A stretch of 64,000 bases of DNA from Arthrobacter sp. Bi83 (GCF_918698095.1 NZ_CAKKLY010000019.1:1-64000); one strand, 5' to 3'. Positions 1 through 8,782 are shown, numbered from the stretch's first letter. Notes: generated from the letters alone by a model not told the origin. Made by a program: numbers and translations.

Positions 1-1
1 G

Positions 2-118
2 GGCGACAAGCCCGGCATCGGCGTCGAATTCAACGAGGAAGCCGCGGCCACCTACCCGTACCAGCAGGCCTACCTGCCCTACAACCGCCTGGTCGACGGC
101 ACCGTCCATGACTGGTGA
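2..118 (+). CDS. D-mannonate dehydratase (ManD/RspA family), C-terminal end only
   Basis: The first 38 codons of the window are the tail of a gene that begins upstream and stops at TGA 116-118. The tail has the pattern [30 protein letters not shown], which is the typical C-terminus of the ManD/RspA branch of the enolase superfamily. Intact members dehydrate D-mannonate or D-gluconate to 2-keto-3-deoxygluconate in the cytosol. The catalytic domain is outside the window, so substrate cannot be judged. Its stop overlaps the next gene, which starts at 108 or 129, so the two are probably co-translated in a sugar-acid operon. Confidence 0.75.
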   Translation, partial: GDKPGIGVEFNEEAAATYPYQQAYLPYNRLVDGTVHDW

Positions 119-2462
119 GGCACCACTCGTGACACAGTCTCAGTCAGCCGCCCCCGCCGAGGCTCCCGCCCGTCCCCAGGTCATCGTCATGGGGGTCTCC
201 GGCTGCGGCAAGACCACCATCGGTGACCTCGTGGCCCGCGAACTGGGCGTGCCCTTCCTCGACGGCGATTCCCTCCATCCCGTGGAGAACGTCGCCAAAA
301 TGGCAGCCGGAACTCCACTGACGGACGAGGACCGCTGGCCCTGGCTCGCCACGGTGGGCAGGGAACTCGCCGACGCCGGCCCGGGCGGACTCGTGCTTGC
401 CTGCTCCGCGTTGCGGCGCAGCTACCGGGACGCCATCCGGGAACAGGCGCCGGATACGGTGTTCCTGCACCTGCACGGCACCAAAGAGGTTCTTAGGGAA
501 CGGACTGAAGGGCGGTCCGGGCACTTCATGCCGCCCGCGCTGCTGGAATCCCAGCTCGCAACCCTGGAACCGCTCGAAACGGACGAAGCCGGAACCGTCG
601 TCGACATCGCCGCCCCGGTGGACCAGGTGGTGGCCGAGGCGCTGGCCGGTATTGCCGCCGTCGCCGGTTCCGGGACTCCGGCGCCCAACGCCGCCGGTGC
701 CGCCGGCACCGCGCCCCGGCAGTTCGACGTCGACCTTCAGGCGGCGCCGTTCAACCTCGACGACGACGCCGTGGCGTGGGTGGATTCCACGATCGCCGGG
801 ATGAGCCTCGAGGAAAAAATCGGCCAGCTGTTCATCAACCACAACAACGACTACTCCCCGGAGTACCTTGACGGGGTCCTGGACAACTACCATGTGGGCG
901 GCATGCGCTACCGGCCCGGCCCCTCGGCGGCCGTGCAGGAACACATCCGCTACGCCCAGTCCAAGACCAAGGTGCCCCTGCTGGTGGCGTCCAACCCGGA
1001 AATGGGCGGTGCCGGCAGCTGCGACGACGGCACCTTCGTGTCCACGCACCTGCAGGCCGGCTCGCATCCGGACAAGTCCATCGCGCGGCAAATGGGTCAG
1101 GTGGCCGGCGTCGAAACCGCGGCGCTGGGCTGCAACTGGGCGTTCGCGCCGATCGTGGACATCCACTACAACTGGCGGAACACGGTCATCTCCACCCGGG
1201 CCTTCGGCAACACCCCGGACATCGTGGTGGAGCGCGCCAAGGAGTACTTCGACGGCATCAGCGAGTCACCCACTGTCTGCGCCATGAAGCACTTCCCCGG
1301 CGACGGCATGGACGAACGCGACCAGCACGTCGTCACGTCCTACAACACCCTCGGCTACGAGGAGTGGAACCGGAGCTACGGGCACGTGTACCGCGAAATG
1401 ATCGGGCACGGCGTGCAGTCCATCATGGTGGGACACATCGGCGCGCCGGAACTCACGCGGCGTTTCCGACCGGGCACGGCAGACAAGGACATTCTGCCCG
1501 CCACGCTGGCTCCGGAGCTTCTCCAGGACCTGCTGCGCGGCGAGCTGGGATTCAACGGGCTAATCCTCACTGACGCCTCACAGATGGTTGGCCTCACCCA
1601 GGCGATGAAGCGCAGGGACCTTGTCCCCGCCACCATCGCGGCCGGCTGCGACATGTTCCTCTTCTTCCGCAACCCCGCGGAGGACTTCCAATACATGCTG
1701 GACGGCTACAAGTCCGGCGTCATCACCGAGCAGCGCCTGCATGACGCGCTGCGCCGGATCCTGGCCCTCAAAGCCAGCCTGGGGCTGCACCTGAAGGCCT
1801 CCGCCGGGCTTGTCCCGCCGGCGGAAGCACTGGCTGTGATCGGCAGCGACGCCCACCGGGCCATCGCGGCCGAGATCGCGGACAAGACGGTCACCTTGGT
1901 CAAGGACACCGCCAACAGCCTGCCCATCACCCCGGAAACGCACAAACGGATCCGGCTGTACGGCATCTCCGGTGGCGCGGATTTCACCCGCGCTGACCCG
2001 CTGGCTTACCTGGACACCGTCAAGGCCGAGCTGGAAAGCGCCGGCTTCGAGGTGCATCTGTTCAAGACGGCGGCCCAGCGCGAGACGGCGGGAGAGACCG
2101 GCGTGAACTTCATGTCGGTTATCTCCGAGGAGGCCACCGGCGACTACGCGGACAAGTACGACGCCGCCTTTGTGTTCGCCAATGTGAAGGGGTTCGCGCA
2201 GGAGGCAGCCATCCGGATCAAATGGTCCACCCCGATGGCCGCGGAAATCCCGTGGTACGTCACCGAGGTCCCCACCGTGTTCGTCTCGCTCAACCAGCCC
2301 AACCACCTGATTGACGTGCCCATGGTCAAGACCGCCATCCACGCCCACGCCGGAACGCCCGAGGCCATTCGGGCGACCATCGAAAAGATCCAGGGAAAGT
2401 CCGCATTCCAGGGGACGTTTAACGACAACGTCTTCTGCGATTCATTCGACACGAGGCTTTAG
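108..2462 (+). CDS. Fused gluconokinase and family 3 glycoside hydrolase
   Basis: One 784-residue chain carries two complete enzymes. Residues 24-185 are a GntK-type gluconokinase: Walker [10 protein letters not shown] (29-37), DGDSLHP (52-58), CSALRR (99-104) and [12 protein letters not shown] (139-150). It would make 6-phosphogluconate from gluconate and ATP. After an Ala/Pro/Gly-rich linker (about 186-208) comes a GH3 hydrolase: KHFPGDG (394-400) and TDASQM (488-493, with the expected nucleophile Asp), followed by a GH3 C-terminal domain from about residue 590. No signal peptide is seen, so it should be cytosolic. GTG 129 has a GGTGAGG ribosome site 8 nt upstream and may be the true start instead of ATG 108. 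It overlaps the mannonate dehydratase gene, which suggests import of a glycoside that releases a sugar acid. A linker and intact frame argue against an assembly artefact. Confidence 0.85.
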   Translation: MTGEAPLVTQSQSAAPAEAPARPQVIVMGVSGCGKTTIGDLVARELGVPFLDGDSLHPVENVAKMAAGTPLTDEDRWPWLATVGRELADAGPGGLVLACSALRRSYRDAIREQAPDTVFLHLHGTKEVLRERTEGRSGHFMPPALLESQLATLEPLETDEAGTVVDIAAPVDQVVAEALAGIAAVAGSGTPAPNAAGAAGTAPRQFDVDLQAAPFNLDDDAVAWVDSTIAGMSLEEKIGQLFINHNNDYSPEYLDGVLDNYHVGGMRYRPGPSAAVQEHIRYAQSKTKVPLLVASNPEMGGAGSCDDGTFVSTHLQAGSHPDKSIARQMGQVAGVETAALGCNWAFAPIVDIHYNWRNTVISTRAFGNTPDIVVERAKEYFDGISESPTVCAMKHFPGDGMDERDQHVVTSYNTLGYEEWNRSYGHVYREMIGHGVQSIMVGHIGAPELTRRFRPGTADKDILPATLAPELLQDLLRGELGFNGLILTDASQMVGLTQAMKRRDLVPATIAAGCDMFLFFRNPAEDFQYMLDGYKSGVITEQRLHDALRRILALKASLGLHLKASAGLVPPAEALAVIGSDAHRAIAAEIADKTVTLVKDTANSLPITPETHKRIRLYGISGGADFTRADPLAYLDTVKAELESAGFEVHLFKTAAQRETAGETGVNFMSVISEEATGDYADKYDAAFVFANVKGFAQEAAIRIKWSTPMAAEIPWYVTEVPTVFVSLNQPNHLIDVPMVKTAIHAHAGTPEAIRATIEKIQGKSAFQGTFNDNVFCDSFDTRL

Positions 2463-2500
2463 GGCCGGATTTTCGCTAGGTTTCCGGCCTGGTGATGCGG

Positions 2501-2546
2501 AAACGGACCGGCGCTGAGGGGATCCCAGCAGCGCCGGTCCGTTTTT
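2501..2546 (+). terminator. Strong intrinsic terminator after the GntK-GH3 gene
   Basis: A perfect 16-bp stem (2501-2516 with 2529-2544, arms AAACGGACCGGCGCTG and its complement) encloses a 12-nt loop and runs into a T tract at 2542-2546. It lies 38 nt after the stop codon and closes the sugar-acid operon. Confidence 0.9.
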
Positions 2547-2576
2547 GCGTCCCGGGACTCATTTCGCAGCGAAAAA

Positions 2577-2630
2577 CACGTGCGCAGCGGGAACCACGTG
2601 CGCTGCGGGAACCACGTGCGCAGCGGGCCG
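2577..2630. repeat. Three tandem 18-bp repeats, each with a CACGTG palindrome
   Basis: Units at 2577-2594, 2595-2612 and 2613-2630 read CACGTGCGCWGCGGGAAC with only a few differences (the last ends in GCC in place of AAC). Each starts with the palindrome CACGTG, so identical sites recur every 18 bp. The array is about 70-120 bp upstream of the flavin monooxygenase start. It could be an operator array or a neutral tandem duplication. Confidence 0.75.
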
Positions 2631-2687
2631 GCCGGGCGGGCCAAAATCGCGTAGTGAATACCCGTGCGGCAGCTACCCGTTGCGGCG

Positions 2688-2693
2688 TAGCGT
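2688..2693 (+). promoter_or_regulatory. -10 box of a leaderless flavin monooxygenase mRNA
   Basis: TAGCGT is followed by exactly 6 nt and then ATG 2700, and no Shine-Dalgarno sequence precedes the ATG. The same TAnnnT-N6/7-start arrangement recurs at other genes here. Confidence 0.4.
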
Positions 2694-2699
2694 TGGCTC

Positions 2700-3947
2700 A
2701 TGGAGACAACGGGATGCGTCGTGGTCGGCGGAGGGCCGGCGGGCATGATGCTGGGGCTCCTGCTTGCGAGGGCCGGTGTGCAGGTCACGGTCCTGGAAAA
2801 ACACGGCGACTTCCTGCGCGATTTCCGCGGCGACACCGTGCACGCATCCACCATTCGCCTCATTGACGAACTGGGCCTGGGCAGCGAATTCCGCGAGCTT
2901 CCGCAGAGCCGCCTTCGCAACGTCGCCTTCCCCGTTCCGGGCGTCGGCCTGGTGACGCTGGGTGATTTCTCGTCGCTGCGGCCGCCGTACAACTACATCG
3001 CCATGATGCCGCAGTGGGACTTCCTGAATTTCCTGGCCCGTGCCGCGGCGGAGGAGCCCACCTTCACGCTCCGTATGGAGCACACCGCTACATCGCTGAT
3101 GTTCGACGGCGGCCGCGTCACCGGCGTCCGCTACCGCACCAGCGCCGGCGTCGAGGGTGCCATCCGGGCGGACCTCGTGGTCGCGACGGACGGCCGCCAT
3201 TCCGTGTTGCGCCAGGCCGCGGGCCTGAAACCACGGGAATTTCCGGTGCCGTTCGACACCTGGTGGTTCAAGCTTCCGCGCTACCCGTCGGAACAGGGGG
3301 AAGTGGCCGGGATCGTTCCCGCATTCAAGGGCAGGGAGGCCATGATTGCGCTGTTCCGCGACGATTACTACCAGATGGGCTATCTCGGCCCTAAAGGCGC
3401 GGACGCCCGCATCCGCAGCGAGGGCGTGGACCGGTTCAGGGAACGCGTCGGCGCCCTCAGGCCCGACTTGGCGGACCGGCTGGACGCCATCGGCTCGCTC
3501 GATGACCTCCACTGGCTCGACGTGCGGCTCAACAGGCTCCGGCGCTGGTACGTGGACGGCATGCTCTGCATCGGAGACGCCGCGCACGCGATGTCTCCGG
3601 CCGGCGGGGTGGGCATCAATTTGGCCATCCAGGATGCCGTGGCCGCGGCGGCCCACCTTGCGCCTGCCCTCGTGCGCGGTCAGGTGAGCCTCAAAGAGCT
3701 CCACGCGGTGCAGCGGCGCCGGCAGATGCCTACTGTGGTGGTCCAGACGGTCCAGCGGATGATGCACCGTGCCGTGTTTGTTCCGTTGTTCACCGGCAGG
3801 AGGTCCGGTGCCCCGGCGTTCGTGCTGTTTATCGCCCGGCACGTTCCGGCTGCCCGGAGGGTCATGCCGCGCCTCATCGCGTTCGGGCCCAGGCCAGAGC
3901 ACGCGCCCGGGTTTGCCCGGCGGCAGGAGCCCCGGGCAATGGCGTAG
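2700..3947 (+). CDS. FAD-dependent monooxygenase (PHBH/UbiH family)
   Basis: The 415-residue product belongs to the group A flavin monooxygenases, which hydroxylate aromatic or related substrates with NAD(P)H and oxygen. The N-terminal FAD-binding Rossmann motif is GGGPAG (residues 10-15). The second FAD/ribityl motif GDAAHAMSPAGGVG lies near residue 291. Length is normal for the family. It stands alone downstream of a terminator and a tandem CACGTG repeat, so it has its own promoter and probably its own regulation. The substrate cannot be inferred: no degradation genes or dedicated regulator lie beside it. Confidence 0.8.
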   Translation: METTGCVVVGGGPAGMMLGLLLARAGVQVTVLEKHGDFLRDFRGDTVHASTIRLIDELGLGSEFRELPQSRLRNVAFPVPGVGLVTLGDFSSLRPPYNYIAMMPQWDFLNFLARAAAEEPTFTLRMEHTATSLMFDGGRVTGVRYRTSAGVEGAIRADLVVATDGRHSVLRQAAGLKPREFPVPFDTWWFKLPRYPSEQGEVAGIVPAFKGREAMIALFRDDYYQMGYLGPKGADARIRSEGVDRFRERVGALRPDLADRLDAIGSLDDLHWLDVRLNRLRRWYVDGMLCIGDAAHAMSPAGGVGINLAIQDAVAAAAHLAPALVRGQVSLKELHAVQRRRQMPTVVVQTVQRMMHRAVFVPLFTGRRSGAPAFVLFIARHVPAARRVMPRLIAFGPRPEHAPGFARRQEPRAMA

Positions 3948-4012
3948 CGCGGCGCGGGCAGCTGCGGGTTCAGGGTGCGCCGGAGGGGCACCGTCACAAA
4001 CTGGCGAGCCAC

Positions 4013-4018
4013 TAAACT
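4013..4018 (+). promoter_or_regulatory. -10 box of leaderless pyrE mRNA
   Basis: TAAACT lies 7 nt before ATG 4026, and there is no ribosome binding site before that ATG. This supports a leaderless transcript and fixes the pyrE start. Confidence 0.45.
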
Positions 4019-4025
4019 GGAACCC

Positions 4026-4607
4026 ATGACTGCCACGACGGACTCTCTCTCCGCCCCTGCTGCCCGCGCCCGCCTGCTTGAACTCATCAAGGAACTCGCC
4101 GTGGTCCGCGGCAAGGTCATCCTGTCCAGCGGCGCCGAGGCCGACTATTACATCGACCTGCGCCGCATCACGCTCCACCATGAGGCCTCAAAGCTCGTGG
4201 GGCAGGTCATGCTGTCCCTGGTCGACGACGCCGGCATCGACTTTGAGTGCGCGGGTGGACTGACGATGGGCGCTGACCCCGTGGGTACCGCGCTCATGCA
4301 CGCCGCCAGCGACGCCGGCCGCACGGTCGACGCGTTCGTGGTCCGCAAGGCACAGAAGTCCTACGGCATGGGCCGTCAGGTAGAGGGACCGTCCGTTGAG
4401 GGCCGCAAGGTCCTGGTACTGGAGGACACATCCACCACCGGCGGCTCCGCGCTGACCGCGGTCGAAGGTGTCCGGAAGGCCGGCGGCAATGTGGTGGCCG
4501 TTGCCGTGATCGTGGACCGTGACACGGGAGCCAAGGAAAAGATCGAAGCCGAGACGGGCGTTCCTTACCTGTTCGCGTTCGGCAAGGACGAGCTCGGGCT
4601 CAGCTGA
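4026..4607 (+). CDS. pyrE: Orotate phosphoribosyltransferase
   Basis: PyrE joins orotate to PRPP to make orotidine 5'-phosphate, the fifth step of pyrimidine synthesis, in the cytosol. The 193-residue product has the PRPP-binding loop VLVLEDTSTTGGSAL at about residues 129-143 and an N-terminal SSGAEADYYIDLR segment usual for actinobacterial PyrE. The frame stays open 51 nt further upstream, but ATG 4026 is preferred because it begins the family alignment and lies 7 nt after a TAAACT box. As in related genomes it stands apart from the main pyrimidine operon. Confidence 0.92.
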   Translation: MTATTDSLSAPAARARLLELIKELAVVRGKVILSSGAEADYYIDLRRITLHHEASKLVGQVMLSLVDDAGIDFECAGGLTMGADPVGTALMHAASDAGRTVDAFVVRKAQKSYGMGRQVEGPSVEGRKVLVLEDTSTTGGSALTAVEGVRKAGGNVVAVAVIVDRDTGAKEKIEAETGVPYLFAFGKDELGLS

Positions 4608-4692
4608 ACGGGTGCTGCTAGTGGACGGCAGTTGCCGGGTAACTTAGTATTTGCGTACCCCGCATCAGTTTCCCCATCTGGAGTACCCCGCC

Positions 4693-5475
4693 ATGCGCAC
4701 GACCGATCAAGCCCTGAGCAGTGTTGAGCAGATCCAGAATCTTATTCTGGAGAGTGCCGACTTTGAGGCCTTCCTTAACGAGCTTGCCCGGTACTCCGCG
4801 CACCAGGTGGCAGGAGACGGTGACGATGCCCTGTGCGGGATAACGCTCCTGCGCGACCGCAAGGCGGCCACCATCGGCTGGAGCAGCGATTCAGCCCGTG
4901 AAGTGGACGAGATCCAGTACTCGCTGTCCCAGGGACCGTGCCTGACGGCCGCTGAGGAAGAGCGGGAGGTGCACGTCCCTGACCTCTTCGACGAGGACCG
5001 CTGGGGCCCGGACTACGCTAATGCCGTCGCCTCACACGGGCTGCGTTCCGTCCTGTCGCTGCCGTTCAACCTGCAAGGTGACGCCAAGGCCGCGCTGAAC
5101 CTCTACTCGGACGTCCCGCGCAAGTTCGACGAAAAAGCGGCAGCCCGGGCCAGGGGATACACGCGCGAGATTTCACAGGCACTGCGCCTCGCCGTCAGGT
5201 TTTCGCTGCATACGGACAGCGCCACCAACCTCCGTGCCACGCTGGAATCGCGGACTATCATCGATATCGCCGTGGGTATCGTCATGGCGCAGAACCGATG
5301 CAGCCAGGAGGCCGCCGTCCGCATCCTCAGGGACGCGTCGAGCAATAGCAACGTCAAGCTGCGGGACATCGCCAAGTCCCTGGTGGATTCCGTGGGCGGG
5401 GCGGGCGCCCGCACGCACTTCGAAGAGCCGGGCCAGGGGAATACGCGCGGACCGGGCCAAAGCCAGGCCGGCTGA
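4693..5475 (+). CDS. GAF-ANTAR domain RNA-binding antiterminator
   Basis: The 260-residue protein has an N-terminal GAF sensor domain (about residues 20-160) and a C-terminal ANTAR domain (about 178-235, containing ESRTIIDIAVGIVMAQNRCS). ANTAR proteins bind paired hairpins in nascent mRNA and prevent termination; the GAF domain supplies the signal input. Start ATG 4693 has GGAG 9 nt upstream, better than the upstream in-frame TTG 4651. A small gene with a STAS-like start follows at 5566 behind a similar GGAGTACC ribosome site, so they may act together. The signal and RNA targets are unknown. Confidence 0.85.
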   Translation: MRTTDQALSSVEQIQNLILESADFEAFLNELARYSAHQVAGDGDDALCGITLLRDRKAATIGWSSDSAREVDEIQYSLSQGPCLTAAEEEREVHVPDLFDEDRWGPDYANAVASHGLRSVLSLPFNLQGDAKAALNLYSDVPRKFDEKAAARARGYTREISQALRLAVRFSLHTDSATNLRATLESRTIIDIAVGIVMAQNRCSQEAAVRILRDASSNSNVKLRDIAKSLVDSVGGAGARTHFEEPGQGNTRGPGQSQAG

Positions 5476-5565
5476 TCCGCCCCGGCGCTTGTGCTGCGGT
5501 CCCGCGGAGGGATAGTCTGGCCGAGGTTGAGCCGTCGGCCATAGACACCCTTTTTTGGAGTACCT

Positions 5566-5976
5566 ATGGACAACCAGCCTAATTCCCTCGCTAAGATCGA
5601 CGATTCCTCGGACACTGTCCGGATCGACGTCCGGGGGAGCCTCACGCAGGATTCCCGTCCTGATCTCCTCCACGAAATCCGGCGCGTTCGCCGGATGGGT
5701 GTGACCTCGCAGTCGGTGGCCGAGTCCCGTCCGGACTTCACCGCCCTTATGTATCCGGAAGAGCTGGCTGAAACGCTGGAGGCCGCAGCCGTCCGCCCGC
5801 TGTCCAGCTATTCTTCCGAGGAGCTGCTCGCCGCCAGCGACTCCGTCTTCGAACTGCTGGACGATCCCTCCGGTCATGCCGGGAACGAACTCCTCGCGCA
5901 ATACGACGCCATTGTTGAGGAACTCAACCGGCGCGAGCTCTGCAAGGCAACGGCGAAGCAGGCCGCAGGCAGCTGA
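5566..5976 (+). CDS. Small protein with a STAS-like N-terminus, function unknown
   Basis: This 136-residue acidic protein starts at ATG 5566 behind a good GGAG site. Residues 16-45 (TVRIDVRGSLTQDSRPDLL then an Arg-rich helix) resemble the first strand and helix of a STAS domain, as found in anti-sigma antagonists. The rest (Leu/Glu-rich helices, for example YSSEELLAASDSVFELLDD) does not continue the STAS fold, so this is a truncated or re-purposed STAS protein rather than a standard one. It follows the GAF-ANTAR gene by 90 bp, but the functional link is only positional. Confidence 0.6.
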   Translation: MDNQPNSLAKIDDSSDTVRIDVRGSLTQDSRPDLLHEIRRVRRMGVTSQSVAESRPDFTALMYPEELAETLEAAAVRPLSSYSSEELLAASDSVFELLDDPSGHAGNELLAQYDAIVEELNRRELCKATAKQAAGS

Positions 5977-5997
5977 CCGGACCGCGGCGCCACAACG

Positions 5998-6028
5998 TTG
6001 CCCTAGCCAGTGGAACTGTGCCTAGGGT
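5998..6028 (+). promoter_or_regulatory. Promoter of the alpha/beta hydrolase gene
   Basis: TTGCCC (5998-6003) and TAGGGT (6023-6028) are separated by 19 nt. The -10 box ends 6 nt before GTG 6035, with no ribosome site in between, so a leaderless mRNA is expected. Confidence 0.45.
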
Positions 6029-6034
6029 AGATGA

Positions 6035-7075
6035 GTGCCGTATGAAGTATCCGCAGGTCCGGAGCCGCGGCCGGGTGGAGAGGCTACCCGGCTGCTCCGG
6101 CATGCCTCCGACCTGAAACAGTTCTCCCGGCGTAGCTTCTTCTCCGGGGCGGCGGCGGCTTCGGTCTTGGCCGCGGACATGCTGCTGACGCAGCGGATCC
6201 AGGCGGAACGCCAGGTCCACAAGATCCTGGTGGTCGAGGACGATTTCGCCCAAAGCTATTTCCCGAACTCCAGCTGGATCCTGTTCCCGGGCTACAAGAC
6301 CAGCTGGGAAGAGGCGCAGTGGATCCTGAACTCGCTGCGCGGAACCCTACGGCAACGCGGCCAGCTGGCAGCGGTTGGCTACTCGAACCTCGGGCTGGAC
6401 ATCGATCAACTGGTCATCGCCGTGATCGAGCATGTCCGCGCCCGGAACCTGACCAAGCTCTACTTCTACGGCCACAGCTTCGGCGGCATGGTGGCCACGC
6501 ACGTGGCGGCCCGGCTCCTTGAGCTCCACGGCGTGGAGGTGGCCTTCATCCTGCTGGACTCCAGCCCGTACAGCAAATTCGACGTTCTGGACCAAAGTTG
6601 GTTCGACGGCGTCGTGTTCCTTTACGAGAGCGGATTCCGGGTGCCGTCGGTGCTGCGTGGCGGCTACGAACTGGGCGAGCGCGTGGTGCACAAGAACGAG
6701 CGTACCTGGCGGCAGATCCTGGACCAGACCCTGGAGCAGCTGTCCCCGATCGCCCCGTCGAGCGTGCTGATCCAGACCGAATCCGCCTATATCTACCACT
6801 TCGACGCCACCCGGTTTGCCGACAGGATCGGAGGTGCCCGCATGGCCTACATCGGGAATCCCCAGGACCAGACCGTCAACTATCAGACCGCACGTCAGTC
6901 CTGGGCGCGGACGTTCGCAGCCAACATGGTGTCGTCCGATCTGCAGACTGCAGGGGCGCTTCCCGCACACGCCAGCCCTGGCTGGAACCCGTTCGTCTAC
7001 CGGCCCATCCTGGCGGAGCTGCAGGACAGCATCTTCCCGCTGCCCGGAGGCGGCGGGAAGATGACGCCGTTTTAG
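6035..7075 (+). CDS. Alpha/beta hydrolase with a Tat-like N-terminus
   Basis: The 346-residue protein has the nucleophile elbow GHSFGG (about residues 146-151), so it is a serine hydrolase of the alpha/beta fold; the substrate is unknown. The N-terminal region has SRRSFFSG followed by an Ala-rich hydrophobic stretch, a twin-arginine-like signal beginning about 31 residues from the GTG start, so export or membrane anchoring is plausible. GTG 6035 is favoured by the TAGGGT box 6 nt upstream; ATG 6031 is out of frame and hits a stop after four codons. It converges on the HAD phosphatase gene with only 7 bp between stops. Confidence 0.7.
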   Translation: MPYEVSAGPEPRPGGEATRLLRHASDLKQFSRRSFFSGAAAASVLAADMLLTQRIQAERQVHKILVVEDDFAQSYFPNSSWILFPGYKTSWEEAQWILNSLRGTLRQRGQLAAVGYSNLGLDIDQLVIAVIEHVRARNLTKLYFYGHSFGGMVATHVAARLLELHGVEVAFILLDSSPYSKFDVLDQSWFDGVVFLYESGFRVPSVLRGGYELGERVVHKNERTWRQILDQTLEQLSPIAPSSVLIQTESAYIYHFDATRFADRIGGARMAYIGNPQDQTVNYQTARQSWARTFAANMVSSDLQTAGALPAHASPGWNPFVYRPILAELQDSIFPLPGGGGKMTPF

Positions 7076-7082
7076 CCAGACG

Positions 7083-7913
7083 TCAGATCTGGCTCTTGAG
7101 GTCAGCCACCGAGTTCAGGATCTGGTTGGGCCGGAACGGGTAGGCTGCGATGTCGTCCTTGTGCGTGATTCCGCTGAGCACCAGCACGGTGTGCAGCCCC
7201 GCTTCCATCCCGGCGATGATGTCCGTGTCCATCCGGTCACCGATCATGGCGGTGGTTTCCGAGTGGGCATCGATCTGGTTCATGGCCGAACGGAACATCA
7301 TGGGATTCGGCTTGCCCACAATGTACGGTTCGCGGCCGGTGGCCTTGGTGATCAGGGCCGCGATGGCTCCGGTGGCCGGCATGGGGCCGTCCTTGGACGG
7401 ACCCGTGGCATCCGGGTTCGTGGCGATAAAGCGGGCCCCGGCCAGGATCAGGCGGATCGCCATGGTGATGGCCTCGAAGGAATACGTCCGGGTTTCGCCG
7501 AGCACCACGAAGTCCGGGTTCTGGTCGGTGAGGATGAAGCCTGCCTCGTGCAGCGCCGTCGTGAGTCCTGCTTCGCCAATCGTGTAGGCGCGATTGCCGG
7601 AATCGGAGCCCTGCACCTGGTCCTTCAGGAACTGGGCGGTGGCCAGGGCCGAGGTCCAGATGTTCTCTTCCGGGATTTCCAGGCCCGAGGCCCGCAGCCT
7701 CGCCGCCAGGTCACGGGGCGTGAAGATGGAGTTGTTGGTCAGCACCAGGAAGCGCTTGGAGGTGTCCACCCAGCGCTGGATGAGTTCGGCGGCCCCGGGA
7801 ACTGGCTGGTTTTCGTGGACGAGGACCCCGTCCATGTCGGTGAGCCAACACTCGATTTCCTGCCCGCTGCGATACACCGCGGCCGATTCCTTGACCTGGT
7901 CCGATTCTGCCAT
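7083..7913 (-). CDS. HAD-IIA phosphatase (NagD-like)
   Basis: This 276-residue protein is a cytosolic HAD-superfamily sugar-phosphate or nucleotide phosphatase of the NagD type. Motif I is TDMDGVL (catalytic Asp26 and Asp28), motif II is LTNNS (residues 58-62), Lys appears in GKPNP, and the last Mg-binding motif GDRMDTD is near the C-terminus. The cap domain lies between motifs II and III, as in class IIA. It diverges from the SpoU methyltransferase gene, sharing a 52-bp promoter region. The physiological substrate cannot be told from sequence. Confidence 0.85.
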   Translation of the reverse strand: MAESDQVKESAAVYRSGQEIECWLTDMDGVLVHENQPVPGAAELIQRWVDTSKRFLVLTNNSIFTPRDLAARLRASGLEIPEENIWTSALATAQFLKDQVQGSDSGNRAYTIGEAGLTTALHEAGFILTDQNPDFVVLGETRTYSFEAITMAIRLILAGARFIATNPDATGPSKDGPMPATGAIAALITKATGREPYIVGKPNPMMFRSAMNQIDAHSETTAMIGDRMDTDIIAGMEAGLHTVLVLSGITHKDDIAAYPFRPNQILNSVADLKSQI

Positions 7914-7953
7914 GACTACCTCCGCCGGTGATGATTGCTTCCGGAGCCCAGTC

Positions 7954-7959
7954 TAGTGT
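7954..7959 (+). promoter_or_regulatory. -10 box of the leaderless SpoU methyltransferase mRNA
   Basis: TAGTGT lies 6 nt before GTG 7966. A GAGGA run immediately touches the GTG and is too close to act as a ribosome binding site. Confidence 0.4.
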
Positions 7960-7965
7960 TGAGGA

Positions 7966-8649
7966 GTGACTCTAACGCCCGGAACCCCGCCAGAACCGCA
8001 ACCAGCTTCAGAGGAAACGCCGGAACCAAAGGCGGAGGTCGGCGTCGGGCCCTGGGAAGGCGTGTGGCCCGAAGGTGACCACTGGGACCCTGACCTGTTG
8101 GCGGACGGCGACCGCCGCAACGTCGTGGACAAGTACCGTTACTGGAAGCACGAGGCCATCGTGGCGGATCTGGATTCCAAGCGGCACGAGTTCCACATCG
8201 CCATCGAAAACTGGCAGCACGACTTCAACATCGGCACTGTGGTGCGCACCGCCAACGCCTTCCTCGCCAAAGAGGTCCACATCATCGGACGACGCCGGTG
8301 GAACCGCCGCGGGGCCATGGTCACCGACCGCTACCAGCACGTCCGCCACCACCCCACCGTGGAGGATTTCGTGGCGTGGGCCCGGGGGGAGGGGCTGGCG
8401 ATCATCGGGATCGACATCTTCCCGGATTCGGTGCCGCTGGAAACCTACGAACTGCCCCGCAAATGCGTGCTCGTCTTTGGCCAGGAGGGCCCCGGCCTGA
8501 CCCCTGAAGTGCACGAGGCCGCGGAGGCCACACTGTCCATCGAGCAGTTCGGCTCCACCCGCTCCATCAACGCCGGGTCCGCGGCGGCGATTGCCATGCA
8601 CGCGTGGGTGCGCCGGCACGTGTTCGGCCAGGGCTTCCAGTTGCGCTGA
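7966..8649 (+). CDS. TrmH/SpoU-family RNA 2'-O-methyltransferase
   Basis: The 227-residue product is a SPOUT-class RNA methyltransferase. The three signature motifs are visible: NIGTVVRTANAF (motif 1), VFGQEGPGL (motif 2) and IEQFGSTRSINAGSAAAIAMH (motif 3, which makes the knot and binds S-adenosylmethionine). The N-terminal 40 residues are Pro/Glu-rich and probably disordered. The exact tRNA or rRNA target cannot be assigned. The start is GTG 7966, set by the TAGTGT box. It precedes the aldolase gene, as is common in Arthrobacter-type genomes. Confidence 0.85.
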   Translation: MTLTPGTPPEPQPASEETPEPKAEVGVGPWEGVWPEGDHWDPDLLADGDRRNVVDKYRYWKHEAIVADLDSKRHEFHIAIENWQHDFNIGTVVRTANAFLAKEVHIIGRRRWNRRGAMVTDRYQHVRHHPTVEDFVAWARGEGLAIIGIDIFPDSVPLETYELPRKCVLVFGQEGPGLTPEVHEAAEATLSIEQFGSTRSINAGSAAAIAMHAWVRRHVFGQGFQLR

Positions 8650-8762
8650 GATGGCGGTTCGCATGAGTGTCCGGCGGACTGCCGGCAAGCGCCATCTGGC
8701 GTGCGAATCGAGCCAAGTGTTACCCGGCCGCGTGACCCGAAACACGGCCGGTGCGCAGAAAT

Positions 8763-8782
8763 GGCTAGGATGGTTCCTAGCC
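8763..8782. promoter_or_regulatory. Palindrome overlapping the likely aldolase promoter
   Basis: Arms GGCTAGGA (8763-8770) and TCCTAGCC (8775-8782) surround 4 nt. The palindrome contains TAGGAT (8766-8771), a good -10 candidate for the aldolase gene about 70 nt downstream. It could be an operator that competes with RNA polymerase, or an early hairpin in the leader. Confidence 0.45.

Noticed and set aside
144..1166. Long minus-strand reading frame over the GntK-GH3 gene
   Set aside because: Its composition (His/Arg/Gly-rich, no motif) is that of the complement of a high-GC gene; the plus frame has clear enzyme motifs.
2577..2630. CRISPR-like array
   Set aside because: Only three units, directly abutting with no spacers and no cas genes.
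2673..4181. 502-residue minus-strand frame over the flavin monooxygenase and pyrE
   Set aside because: It covers two genes with strong family motifs and has no recognisable domain itself.
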